A stretch of DNA of 64,000 nucleotides. Origin: Leucobacter komagatae (GTDB lineage: Bacteria > Actinomycetota > Actinomycetes > Actinomycetales > Microbacteriaceae). The position numbers and the translations under genes are program-made. The stretch is from NCBI RefSeq assembly GCF_006716085.1, contig NZ_VFON01000001.1, positions 1,984,001 to 2,048,000 on the forward strand, in the 5' to 3' direction. The notes below the pieces were generated by a model, which searched no databases, was not told where the DNA came from, and worked only from the letters and a program-made list of their open reading frames with translations. Of the stretch, positions 35,728 to 44,235 are shown piece by piece. Each line of letters opens with the position of its first letter. Within the stretch, counting starts at the first letter, position 1.

Positions 35728-36615
35728 TTAGAGGGCCTGCGCAAACTTCGGCTCGAGAGCGCGGAACACGCTCTGCCCGACAACCAAGACGACGACCGAG
35801 ATAAGCAGCGCAATACCTGCGTAGCTCCACAGGCCCGCTGGGAATTCTGACTCAAACGCACCGTCAGTCACGGGCGCCCAGAAGCCATAGTGAAACAACT
35901 GCACGACGCTCGTGAGCGGGTTGACCATGTAGATGTTCAGGAGCCACTCGGGTGCGACACGCGCAACCATCTTCCAGGAGTAGAGCACCGGGGAAGCCCA
36001 GGTCGCGAAAAGCAAGATGAGTTCGACAAAGTTCTGGGCATCCCGGAAGGGAACATTGACCGAGCCGAACAGCATCCCCAGGCCGAGGGTGAAAACGAGC
36101 AACGTAAGCAGGCCGAGCAGAATTGCTAGGAGCGACATTACGCTTGGCACCCACCCGAAGAATGCGCACACTACAAGTAGGACGCCCATCTGCGGCAGGA
36201 AGTGCACAAACGAAACGATGACCGCAGCGACGGGGAACAATTCCCGAGGCAGGAAGATCTTGCGCACAAGGTGCGCATTATCGACTAGCGTGCGGGTCCC
36301 GTTTGCAAACCCTTCGCTAAAGAAATTGACGACGATAATGCCCGAGAATAGGTACAGGGCAAAGTTATCGATGCCCTTGTTCATCTGCAGGAACATGCCA
36401 AGCACGACGTAAAAGATAGCGAACTGAGCCGCGGGGCGGACGTACGACCACAGCCAACCTAGCGCTGAGTTGCGGTAGCGAGTCGCTGTCTCTTTGCGCA
36501 CGAGCAGGCGCAAAAGATACCGCCATCGGAAGACTTCAAGAAGCCCCTTCCCGCGCCCTGGCACGGCGTAGTCCGAGAGATCCAGTCCCTGCAGATCCGG
36601 GTTCACGAGCGACAT
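35728..36615 (-). CDS. Polysaccharide ABC exporter, permease subunit (Wzm/TagG type, copy 1)
   Basis: 295 residues with six membrane segments. It has RYRNSALGWLWSYVRPAAQFA before the first and the conserved NVPFRDAQNFVELILLFATW late, as in Wzm/TagG permeases. The ATG at 36615 follows a GGAGAGG Shine-Dalgarno; a longer frame to 36777 would run over the divergent oxidoreductase start. It forms an exporter with the ATPase gene that directly follows. It is paralogous to the permease at 44236. Confidence 0.92.
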   Translation of the reverse strand: MSLVNPDLQGLDLSDYAVPGRGKGLLEVFRWRYLLRLLVRKETATRYRNSALGWLWSYVRPAAQFAIFYVVLGMFLQMNKGIDNFALYLFSGIIVVNFFSEGFANGTRTLVDNAHLVRKIFLPRELFPVAAVIVSFVHFLPQMGVLLVVCAFFGWVPSVMSLLAILLGLLTLLVFTLGLGMLFGSVNVPFRDAQNFVELILLFATWASPVLYSWKMVARVAPEWLLNIYMVNPLTSVVQLFHYGFWAPVTDGAFESEFPAGLWSYAGIALLISVVVLVVGQSVFRALEPKFAQAL

Positions 36616-36677
36616 TGAGTCCTCTCCGCAGTCAATAGTGCGCAGCAAACCTACGGCGCACATGGGTACGGCGGACG

Positions 36678-36683
36678 AGTCTA
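36678..36683 (-). promoter_or_regulatory. -10 element TAGACT for Wzm/Wzt copy 1
   Basis: Reverse-strand TAGACT about 62 nt before the ATG at 36615, giving a leader of about 55 nt that includes the Shine-Dalgarno. Confidence 0.5.
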
Positions 36684-36706
36684 CCAAACTCCCGGTTGGC
36701 GCAAGA

Positions 36707-36712
36707 TACGAT
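36707..36712 (+). promoter_or_regulatory. -10 element TACGAT for oxidoreductase operon
   Basis: TACGAT lies about 40 nt before the ATG at 36755. The leader contains the Shine-Dalgarno GAAGGAG (36744-36750). Confidence 0.45.
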
Positions 36713-36754
36713 TGATCCGTACATTCCGCACTAACGCACCTGCGAAGGAGATCC

Positions 36755-37750
36755 ATGAGCATCAGGATCGGAGTCATCGGCCTCGGGATGATGGGGCGCC
36801 ACCACGCACGCGTCGCTCGGGAGGTCCGGGGATTCGAACTCGTAGCGGTTGCTGACGCTCTCGGGGACCCGCACGGCGTCGCGGGCCCACTCCCGCTCTA
36901 TTCTTCGGTAGCGGATCTCATCGCGCACGGTATCGATGCGGCGGTTGTTGCCGTTCCGACGCATCTTCACGAAGAGGTCGGCGGACAGCTGGCCGCAGCA
37001 GGGATTCACGCGCTGATTGAGAAGCCAGTTGCGCACTCCCTCGAGGCTGGCGAGCGTCTCGTCGAAGCGTTCGAGTCACGCGGGCTCACCGGCGCCGTCG
37101 GACACATCGAGCGCTTCAACCCTGCGCTCATGAGCCTGCGCAAGCGGCTTGACAGTGGTGACCTCGGCGAGGTCTACCAGGTCCACACCCGACGCCAGGG
37201 GCCCTTCCCCGCCCGTATCGCCGACGTTGGGGTGATGAAGGATCTCGGCAGCCACGACGTCGACCTGACAGCGTGGCTTGCCCGCGCAGATTTCAAGCAC
37301 GTATCTGCGCAGACGACGTTCCGCAGTGGGCGCGAGCATGAAGACATGGTCAGCATCTCGGCAAAGCTGAGCAACGGCGTGATGACGAACCACCTGGTGA
37401 ATTGGCTTACCCCATTCAAAGAGCGACTCACCATCGTGACAGGTGAGCGTGGCGCGTTCGTTGCAGACACTCTGACTGGTGACCTCACGTTCTATGAGAA
37501 CGGTACTGTGGCCACGGAGTGGGAGGCAGTCACATCGTTCCGCGGTGTGAGCGAGGGCACTGTCACCAGATTCCAGCTCGAGAAGCGCGAACCGCTGAAG
37601 GTCGAGCACGAGGCGTTCCGCGACCGCATCCTTGGTAAGCCCTCCGAAGCGGTGACGCTGCGAGAGGGACTGCAAGTGTTGCGCGTCTGCGAGGCGGCCC
37701 TTGAAGCTGCTTCGACGGAGACCACCGTTCTCGTCTCAACCAAGGCCTAG
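36755..37750 (+). CDS. Gfo/Idh/MocA family oxidoreductase, nucleotide-sugar 3-dehydrogenase type
   Basis: 331 residues. It has an N-terminal NAD site IGVIGLGMMGRHHARVA, the family EKP motif in ALIEKPVAHSLEAGERLV near residue 90, and DLGSHDVDLTAWL in the C-terminal domain. Members such as WbpB, WlbA and GnnA oxidise C3 of UDP-GlcNAc or UDP-GlcNAcA, giving a 3-keto sugar for a DegT aminotransferase. It is 3 nt upstream of an LpxA-like acyltransferase gene, so a UDP-GlcNAc3N-type route is a good hypothesis. The start follows a strong GAAGGAG. Confidence 0.87.
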   Translation: MSIRIGVIGLGMMGRHHARVAREVRGFELVAVADALGDPHGVAGPLPLYSSVADLIAHGIDAAVVAVPTHLHEEVGGQLAAAGIHALIEKPVAHSLEAGERLVEAFESRGLTGAVGHIERFNPALMSLRKRLDSGDLGEVYQVHTRRQGPFPARIADVGVMKDLGSHDVDLTAWLARADFKHVSAQTTFRSGREHEDMVSISAKLSNGVMTNHLVNWLTPFKERLTIVTGERGAFVADTLTGDLTFYENGTVATEWEAVTSFRGVSEGTVTRFQLEKREPLKVEHEAFRDRILGKPSEAVTLREGLQVLRVCEAALEAASTETTVLVSTKA

Positions 37751-37753
37751 CCC

Positions 37754-38491
37754 GTGGATGAACGCATCAGCCCGCTCGCCTTCGTTGGCCCCGGTGTTGA
37801 ACTTGGCGCAGACGTCACTATTGGCCCAGGCGCCGTGATCCTTGGCCCCTGTGTGGTTGAAGACAATGCCTGGATCGGCGCCGGTGCTCAGATTGGCGCG
37901 CCGCCCGAGATGACGGACCAGGAACAGAATGCGGCTTGGGCAGGTGATATCGCTCATGCCGGCGTGCGTATAGGTTCGGGCGCGGTGATCCGCGAAGGCG
38001 CCGTGATTCACCAGGGAAGTTACCGCGAGACGTCCGTCGGCGCGGGGGCCTGGATACTCAACAGGGCCTACCTTGCACACGACGTGCTCATCGGGGAGGG
38101 CGCAACTGTGTCTGCCGGTGTGTCGATCGGGGGCCACTGTGTGATCGGGTCACGAGCCAACATCGGCATGAATGCTTCCGTGCACCAGCGTGTGTTTATC
38201 GGTTCAGGTTGCATGGTGGGGATGGGAACACCCGTTTCTCGAGATCTCCCCCCGCACGTCAAGGCCTACGGCTCCCCGCTCAGGATCCATGGCGTGAACA
38301 CAATCGGGCTTGAGCGAAGGGGCACTGAAGCCATGGTCATCGACGCCATCGTGTCAGCGTATGCTTCGGGAGACCTTCTGCTAGAGACCCTCGATCTTTC
38401 GGGGATGCCAGCTGCGCTGGCTGACGAGATCACACAGTGGCGGGAGCGCGAGAACCGCAACCCGGCGTCACCCAGCTGGAACGAGGCATAG
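37754..38491 (+). CDS. LpxA-like acyltransferase (left-handed beta-helix)
   Basis: 245 residues from a GTG. Hexapeptide repeats start at once (ISPLAFVGPGVELGADVTIG). The C-terminal part matches LpxA motif by motif: NRAYLAHDVLIGEGATVSAG with the LpxA catalytic-type His, then MNASVHQRVFIG, VSRDLPPHVKAYGSP and HGVNTIGLERRG, followed by the helical tail. LpxA acylates UDP-GlcNAc or UDP-GlcNAc3N in Gram-negatives. No other lipid A genes are seen here, so it probably acylates an amino sugar of a surface glycan. It is 3 nt after the oxidoreductase gene and 1 nt before the next glycosyltransferase. Confidence 0.85.
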   Translation: MDERISPLAFVGPGVELGADVTIGPGAVILGPCVVEDNAWIGAGAQIGAPPEMTDQEQNAAWAGDIAHAGVRIGSGAVIREGAVIHQGSYRETSVGAGAWILNRAYLAHDVLIGEGATVSAGVSIGGHCVIGSRANIGMNASVHQRVFIGSGCMVGMGTPVSRDLPPHVKAYGSPLRIHGVNTIGLERRGTEAMVIDAIVSAYASGDLLLETLDLSGMPAALADEITQWRERENRNPASPSWNEA

Positions 38492-38492
38492 C

Positions 38493-40142
38493 ATGACCGC
38501 AGCTCCACAGTTGCCGTTTGAACCGCAAAGCCCAGCTGAATTTCAGTCGCTAGTCGCTGGTCTCAACACCGCTCAGCGGCGCCAGCTCGACGCGGCGCTG
38601 AGCTACCACGCCCTGCTGCACCCCGGGGCACGTCTCCGTGTCAGCGTCACGGTCGGCGAGATTACGCAGATCCCGGCTCTGACTGATGCATCGACGCTCC
38701 CTGGAGGTAACGCCAAGGGAACGGCAGTGCTCGCGGAGCTGTCAGTGTTGAGCACGGCAACTGGCAGCCCAGCCGGTACGGAAGAAGTCGTGCGCACCGT
38801 TCGACTGGCGCACCCAGATGCATCTCCGGCCACCACTCGCCCACCCGAGCAGTTCTCAATTCCACGCCGCGTGTATCGCGAGCTCGAGAAACGCGGCCCC
38901 GTACTGCTTGACGATGTCCGCGAGTTCCTTATGAAGCGCCGCGAGCATCGATCGGCAGAGCCGATCGTGCGCTACTCGAGTGACCCGGAACAGTCAGTTC
39001 TCACTCGCGCGTTCGAGGACTGGGGTAAGAACCCGGCCGCGTCGCCGTCTGACGCGGCCCCCGCAGTACTTATCGGAATGCACTGGCTGCAGACCGGTGG
39101 TGCTGAGCGCTGGGCGGTTGAGTCCGTACAGATCGCGAAAGACGCTGGCTTCTTGCCGATCGTCATCACCGATCAGAACTCGGTTCACCCCTGGCTTGAT
39201 CGGCCGGAGCTTGACGGCTGCGTCGTTATCACCTTGAGCTTCAACCACCACGAGCACCAGATAGACGTGGCGTTCGCTCACGCACTTCTCGAGAACTTCA
39301 ACGTCCAGGGCATCGTACTGCACCACTCGCAGTATCTTTACCAGATGCTGCCCTGGATTACTCAGCACAGGCCCGACATTCGAGTGATGGATTCACTACA
39401 CATCGTTGAGTACCTTGCGGGCGGCTATCCCGGTATATCAGTGCATTTCGACAAGTACATCGATACCCACCATGTAATCTCCCCGCAGCTCGTCGAGTGG
39501 CTCAGCGTGGTTCAGGGAGTCGACGAGAGCAAGATTGCCCTCGCTCCGCTCACTGCGTTGACTGTCGATTCCACGGGGACCTTCGCCCCACGGGACCGAT
39601 CGAAACCCATCACTATCGCGTTCGTCGGCCGTCTGTCTCGGCAAAAACGACCCGACGTGTTTCTCGGGCTCGTGCGCAAACTGCGTAAGAACGGCACTCC
39701 GTTCCGTGCGATTCTGCACGGTGACGGCGAGATGCGGAGCATTGTCGATGGCCTTATCTCACAGTTCGGGCTTTCCGGTGTGATTGAACAGCGCTTTGAG
39801 GATACTCCCGTAGCAACAACGCTGGCGGAGAGCGACGTGCTTGTCGTCACCTCGATCAACGAGGGCATCACACTGACAACGTTCGAGGCAATCGCCGCAG
39901 GGATTCCCGTAATCTCGACGGATGTCGGGTCACAGCGAACGATCGTGGCCGGGCGCGAGCTGTTGCCTCGCCAGGCAAGACCGTTTATCAAGCAAGCGAC
40001 CGAGCTCATTGCGCAATATGATGCTTCGGACGCGGCACGCGAAGCCGCCTGGAATTCGCAGCTCGCACGCGTCAAGGAATTCTCAGCGCTCCCGTCAGCG
40101 CATCACTGGATGAAGGAGCTCTTCAAATCATGGCAGGTGTAG
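38493..40142 (+). CDS. GT4 glycosyltransferase with N-terminal extension
   Basis: 549 residues. The first 180 or so form an unrecognised, mostly hydrophilic extension. The GT-B part begins PAVLIGMHWLQTGGAERWAVE, continues with ITIAFVGRLSRQKRPDVFLGL near residue 370, and ends with the donor motif INEGITLTTFEAIAAGIPVI near residue 455. It lies 1 nt after the LpxA-like gene and overlaps the following GT2 gene by 13 nt, so all four genes from 36755 form one operon. The extension may bind a partner or acceptor. Confidence 0.85.
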   Translation: MTAAPQLPFEPQSPAEFQSLVAGLNTAQRRQLDAALSYHALLHPGARLRVSVTVGEITQIPALTDASTLPGGNAKGTAVLAELSVLSTATGSPAGTEEVVRTVRLAHPDASPATTRPPEQFSIPRRVYRELEKRGPVLLDDVREFLMKRREHRSAEPIVRYSSDPEQSVLTRAFEDWGKNPAASPSDAAPAVLIGMHWLQTGGAERWAVESVQIAKDAGFLPIVITDQNSVHPWLDRPELDGCVVITLSFNHHEHQIDVAFAHALLENFNVQGIVLHHSQYLYQMLPWITQHRPDIRVMDSLHIVEYLAGGYPGISVHFDKYIDTHHVISPQLVEWLSVVQGVDESKIALAPLTALTVDSTGTFAPRDRSKPITIAFVGRLSRQKRPDVFLGLVRKLRKNGTPFRAILHGDGEMRSIVDGLISQFGLSGVIEQRFEDTPVATTLAESDVLVVTSINEGITLTTFEAIAAGIPVISTDVGSQRTIVAGRELLPRQARPFIKQATELIAQYDASDAAREAAWNSQLARVKEFSALPSAHHWMKELFKSWQV

Positions 40143-41020
40143 CCGCAGTTATCGTGACGTTCAACCGTCTCGAGAAACTCAAGAAGGTCATTGCTGCGGT
40201 CGAGTCGCAGTCGTTGGCGCCGTCCCACCTCGTGATCGTGGACAATGCCTCGACAGACGGAACAGGCGAGTTCCTCGCGCAGCTCACGTCGACTCTGCCC
40301 CTCGAAATCGTGTCTCTCGATACCAACACGGGCGGAGCAGGCGGATTCTCTTCCGGTATGCGCCGGGGGTACGAGCTCGGAGACGACTTCGTCTGGATCA
40401 TGGACGACGACGGCTACCCCGAGGCGTCGGCACTCGAAAAGCTTGTCAGCGGGTTGGACGACGCCGTAGGCGAGCTCGGGCCCAAGGTCCCGTTTGCGTG
40501 CTCTGTCGTTGTTTTCACCGACGGCAACATCTGCGAGATGAACAATCCCGTCCCAACGTGGGACTGGGGACGTCTCCTCGTCAAGGGGCAACAGTCGGTC
40601 ATGGTAAGCCAGTGCTCGTTTGTCTCGGTGCTCGTCCCGCGATGGGTACTCGAAGAGCACGGCCTGCCGTACAAGGAGTACTTCATCTGGTTTGATGACG
40701 CCGAGTACACCATCCGTATCTCTCGCGACACCCCAGGCATCCAGGTCCTCGACAGCATCACCGTGCACGACATGGGCGAGAACAGGGGCGTCAACTGGGG
40801 CATGGTCGACGAGAAGAACGCATGGAAGTTCGGGTACGGTGCCCGAAATCAGGCTTCCTACCAGTGGCATCACCGCTCAAAGCCACACTTCTTGATGTTT
40901 GCTGCACAGGTCGTGCTCGGGATGCGACGTGGGGGCGTTGACAAGAAGCTTCGCCGACAGATGCGCGGGAAGCTGTGGGAGGGTATCCGGTTCAACCCTC
41001 AGATTGACCGAGTGAAGTAG
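40130..41020 (+). CDS. GT2 glycosyltransferase, GlfT-like (galactofuranosyltransferase candidate)
   Basis: 296 residues. It has VAAVIVTFNRLEKLKKVI, IVDNASTDGTGEF, SLDTNTGGAGGFSSGMRRGY, the DDD catalytic-type WIMDDDGYP and the later YFIWFDDAEYTIRI. The N-T-G-G-A-G-G-F stretch and the W-x-D-D-x-E motif are hallmarks of GlfT1/GlfT2 and related enzymes, which use UDP-Galf supplied by glf. It overlaps the preceding GT4 gene by 13 nt and closes the operon. A rhamnosyltransferase of the same subfamily remains possible. Confidence 0.83.
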   Translation: MAGVAAVIVTFNRLEKLKKVIAAVESQSLAPSHLVIVDNASTDGTGEFLAQLTSTLPLEIVSLDTNTGGAGGFSSGMRRGYELGDDFVWIMDDDGYPEASALEKLVSGLDDAVGELGPKVPFACSVVVFTDGNICEMNNPVPTWDWGRLLVKGQQSVMVSQCSFVSVLVPRWVLEEHGLPYKEYFIWFDDAEYTIRISRDTPGIQVLDSITVHDMGENRGVNWGMVDEKNAWKFGYGARNQASYQWHHRSKPHFLMFAAQVVLGMRRGGVDKKLRRQMRGKLWEGIRFNPQIDRVK

Positions 41021-41026
41021 GGCGTT

Positions 41027-41046
41027 GGGGCGGCAAAGCCGCTCCC
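41027..41046 (+). terminator. Probable intrinsic terminator after the 36755-41020 operon
   Basis: GGGGCGGC (41027-41034), loop AAA, then GCCGC-T-CCC (41038-41046), with one bulged T and followed by TT. Confidence 0.5.
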
Positions 41047-41101
41047 TTCCCAACTCTTTGTCAGCACGCTTCTTCGCGACGGCTCATTGATCTCGTGCAA
41101 C

Positions 41102-41107
41102 TAGACT
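41102..41107 (+). promoter_or_regulatory. -10 element TAGACT for acyltransferase gene at 41118
   Basis: TAGACT lies 10 nt before the ATG at 41118; a very short leader is expected. Confidence 0.5.
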
Positions 41108-41117
41108 TGCCGGGTCT

Positions 41118-43253
41118 ATGTTTGCAGTCAAGAAGATTCAGCAGTTCCCCGCGCCGCCCGCTCCGGCAGAGCCGTACCGCCACGACATCGACGGGTTACG
41201 CGCTGTCGCCATTCTCCTGGTCGTTACCTACCATGTCTGGGTCGGTCGGGTGTCCGGTGGGGTCGATGCTTTCTTAATGATTTCGGCGTTTTTCCTCACC
41301 GGATCCTTCGTCCGCCGACTCGAGCGTGGCAAACCACTCGGTATCGCGCGGCAATGGGTGCGAACGTTCAAACGCCTGCTGCCCCCTGCTGCGGTTGTCT
41401 TGCTTGCAACACTCATCACGGGTTTCTTCCTGTTCCCTGGCAGCAGACTTCCCGACCTGTTCAAAGAAATTGGCGCTTCGCTGTTCTATTCAGAAAACTG
41501 GTTGTTGGCGTTCAACTCGACCGACTACTACGCTGACAAGGCCTCGGCGAGCCCCGTCCAGCATTTCTGGTCGCTCTCCGTTCAAGGGCAAGTGTTCTTG
41601 CTCTGGCCTTTGCTGTTTCTCCTTATTGGCTTCGTCTCAAGTCGCACACGGATGAGCATCCGCGGCTCGGCAACAGCGGCTTTTGGCACTGTGTTCCTTG
41701 CTTCGTTCGCTTACTCAGTCATCACGACACAGACTCGTCAAGAGTTCGCGTACTTCGATACAGGGGCACGCTTGTGGGAGTTTGCAGCGGGGGCGCTGCT
41801 CGCCGTGGCAATCCCAATGATCCGCGTGCCGCGTTGGGCACGCGGGGCCCTGGGCTGGGTCGGCATCACCGCCCTGGTGACCTGTGGCATGCTCCTCGAT
41901 GTCCAGGGCGGCTTTCCCGGGTATCTTGCGCTCTGGCCTGTTCTGAGCGTCGCTGCGATCATCGTGGCAGGCACCGGCGGAGAGAAGCCACCGTTTGTCA
42001 CCAGGGCACTCGCTACGAAGCCAGTGATCTCGATCGGGCGAGACGCGTATGCCCTCTATCTCGTGCACTGGCCCATTCTCATCTTCTCGCTTCAGTTGAA
42101 GCGCGGTGTGGCGCTCACCGTGTTCGAAGGGCTCGCGGTGATTCTGCTCTCCATGCTCCTTGCACGGGGCCTCACTTGGCTGGTGGATGATCGCTTGCGT
42201 TATGCAGCATGGACGAACAAGAACATCTGGCGCGGCGTAGTGGTCATCACCGCTTCACTGTTGCTTGTCGCAGGCCCAACCGCGACACTGCATTGGTCAC
42301 TGCAGCAACACGAGCGGTCACTGAGGGCGGAGCTAGCTTCGATGGACCCTGCCGCCACCCATCCAGGGGCCGCTGCTCTCGACGCCGAAGCCAATGCAAT
42401 CGTTCCCGACCGGGTCCCTCCCATCCCCTTCGCGGGAGAACTCGATGGGGAGTGGGGTGCTCTCCCCGAGCGCTGTGAAGACCAATTCGCGATGTCTTTT
42501 GAGGAACACGGCACCGCATGTTCGTACCTTCCGGTGGAAGAACCGAACCTGACCGTTGCTGTGATCGGCGACTCTCACGCAGAGCAGTGGCTCGCCCCAA
42601 TCGAGGAGATCGCGTTGGCTCACAACTGGCTGACCTATTCGTTCTTGCGAGGGGGCTGCGCGCTGGCGCTCATCGACGCCGAGTCGTCGAGTGACCCCGG
42701 GCACTCGGCGTCCTGCAATGCATGGCTGAGCGATGTTCTCTCCGAAATCGAAACCCTCGAACCAGACCTCATCATTTCGGTCGGCACGCGGTCCCCAGTC
42801 GCAAACGAGGGCGAAGCAACAGACTACGGCGAAACCGAGCATGTGCCAGACGGGATGGAGACCGCACTTGAGACCATGCAACAGAACGGCACCCCGGTAG
42901 TCCTCATCAGAGATAACCCGCGTTTCTCATTCAATGCATACGAATGCGCTGACGCCCTCGCCGACGGCGACCGTACGATTGCTACGACAGTCGGCGCGAA
43001 CCAAGACTGCGGTGTATCGCGCGGCAAGGCTCTTGCGCAAGAGAATCCAGCCGATGTGCTGGCACAACCAGGCATCGCCACGGTTGATATGACGGATCTG
43101 CTGTGCAATGCTGACAGCTGCCCAGCCATCATCGGCAACGTGTTCGTGTACCTTGACGACAACCACCTGACGAGTACCTACGCGGCGACGATGGCGCCCG
43201 CGCTTGAGCCGCGCTTGCTCGAGGCCGCCCATCGGGCGATGTCCTGGGAGTAA
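41118..43253 (+). CDS. OafA-type acyltransferase-3 membrane protein fused to an SGNH domain (second copy)
   Basis: 711 residues. The N-terminal acyltransferase-3 domain has DIDGLRAVAILLVVTYHVW (Arg and His of the family), about ten membrane segments, and HFWSLSVQGQVFLLWP, where the usual SVEEQFY is replaced by SVQGQVF. The exported SGNH domain has VIGDSHAEQW near residue 484 and DDNHLTSTYA near residue 680. It is about as long as the copy at 2716 but clearly diverged, so the two may acylate different sugars or positions. It has its own TAGACT promoter and stands at the right-hand end of the less GC-rich island. Confidence 0.88.
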   Translation: MFAVKKIQQFPAPPAPAEPYRHDIDGLRAVAILLVVTYHVWVGRVSGGVDAFLMISAFFLTGSFVRRLERGKPLGIARQWVRTFKRLLPPAAVVLLATLITGFFLFPGSRLPDLFKEIGASLFYSENWLLAFNSTDYYADKASASPVQHFWSLSVQGQVFLLWPLLFLLIGFVSSRTRMSIRGSATAAFGTVFLASFAYSVITTQTRQEFAYFDTGARLWEFAAGALLAVAIPMIRVPRWARGALGWVGITALVTCGMLLDVQGGFPGYLALWPVLSVAAIIVAGTGGEKPPFVTRALATKPVISIGRDAYALYLVHWPILIFSLQLKRGVALTVFEGLAVILLSMLLARGLTWLVDDRLRYAAWTNKNIWRGVVVITASLLLVAGPTATLHWSLQQHERSLRAELASMDPAATHPGAAALDAEANAIVPDRVPPIPFAGELDGEWGALPERCEDQFAMSFEEHGTACSYLPVEEPNLTVAVIGDSHAEQWLAPIEEIALAHNWLTYSFLRGGCALALIDAESSSDPGHSASCNAWLSDVLSEIETLEPDLIISVGTRSPVANEGEATDYGETEHVPDGMETALETMQQNGTPVVLIRDNPRFSFNAYECADALADGDRTIATTVGANQDCGVSRGKALAQENPADVLAQPGIATVDMTDLLCNADSCPAIIGNVFVYLDDNHLTSTYAATMAPALEPRLLEAAHRAMSWE

Positions 43254-43260
43254 GCGGCCC

Positions 43261-44106
43261 CTACTGCTGGTCCCCAGGCAACCCCGAGCCGACAAACCGC
43301 CGGAACAGCACCCGCTTGAGCGAAGCCGGCATGAGCCGGTAGACGCCCTTGATGACGACGTTGCGCAGGTACTGCCCCTGGGTCACGAACCCCATCCGCA
43401 GCATCTCGCGCTGAAGGGCCCACTCGGTCTTTGCCTCCTGCCAGCCCCCGCGGCGGGCGAAAGCACCGGCACCCACTCGGTACTTCACGAGCGGCTCCGC
43501 GATGTTCTCGACCCGGGCGCCGGCATCGATGAGCCTGATCCCGAGCCAGTAGTCCTCCATCTTGCCGAACGGCTGGTACCGCCCGACCTTGTCGAGGGCC
43601 GCGACGCGGTACATCATCGTCGGGTGGTTGAAGGGGTTGTGGGTTCGCGCGTGCTCCCGAATCCGCTCCGCGCCGACGGGCGGAATGCGCTGCGCGCTCG
43701 GCGAATCAGGATCGGACTCGAACTCGACCATGCCCGTCCCGACCAGGTCATACCCGCGGCTCAGCAGGGCCCACTGCTTCGAGAACCGCTCAGGCGCGGA
43801 GACGTCGTCAGCGTCCATCCTGGCCACAACCGGGTACGAAACAGCTTCAAGCCCGGCGTTCAACGCAACGGTCAGCCCCCCGTTCGCAGCGAGGCGCACG
43901 ACACGGACCGGCACCGGGCTCTCTGCCTCGATGCGGGCGAGTTCCTCGGCGAGCGGCGCAGGAACCGGGCCGTCTTGCACGATGACGACCTCGCTCGGGC
44001 GGAGGGTCTGATCGTTGACGCTGCTTGAGAACGCGAGGCGCAGAAACGAGGGATCGTCGCCCGCGTAGACGGGCAACAGCAGCGAGAACTCCGGCACGGT
44101 TTCCAT
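43261..44106 (-). CDS. GT2 family glycosyltransferase
   Basis: 281 residues. It has FSLLLPVYAGDDPSFLRLAF at the start, VVIVQDGPVPAPL, the catalytic-type VARMDADDVSAPERF near residue 95 and KMEDYWLGIRLIDAG. This pattern resembles capsule and teichuronic-acid GT2 enzymes that extend a polymer in the cytoplasm. A TAGGCT hexamer lies 9 nt before the ATG. It is convergent with the acyltransferase gene (7-nt gap) and divergent from the second exporter. Strong GC3 bias begins here. Confidence 0.84.
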   Translation of the reverse strand: METVPEFSLLLPVYAGDDPSFLRLAFSSSVNDQTLRPSEVVIVQDGPVPAPLAEELARIEAESPVPVRVVRLAANGGLTVALNAGLEAVSYPVVARMDADDVSAPERFSKQWALLSRGYDLVGTGMVEFESDPDSPSAQRIPPVGAERIREHARTHNPFNHPTMMYRVAALDKVGRYQPFGKMEDYWLGIRLIDAGARVENIAEPLVKYRVGAGAFARRGGWQEAKTEWALQREMLRMGFVTQGQYLRNVVIKGVYRLMPASLKRVLFRRFVGSGLPGDQQ

Positions 44107-44223
44107 AGGGTTCCAAGCCTACTCGCGATGAACTCTTCCAAGAGCGCCGACCCGTCCTCTCACCGGGGCCGTCGCCCCTGGCAGGCTCCACGCCACATCT
44201 CGGTAAGCCACAGCCCGGGCCAG

Positions 44224-44229
44224 TAGACT
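44224..44229 (+). promoter_or_regulatory. -10 element TAGACT for Wzm/Wzt copy 2
   Basis: TAGACT is 6 nt before the GTG at 44236, the same leaderless layout as glf, the dehydrogenase and the 2-epimerase. Confidence 0.65.
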
Positions 44230-44235
44230 TCCCGT

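Noticed and set aside
37754..38491. Evidence for lipid A in this organism
   Set aside because: The LpxA-like gene stands alone without LpxB, LpxC, LpxD or other lipid A genes, among Gram-positive wall genes.
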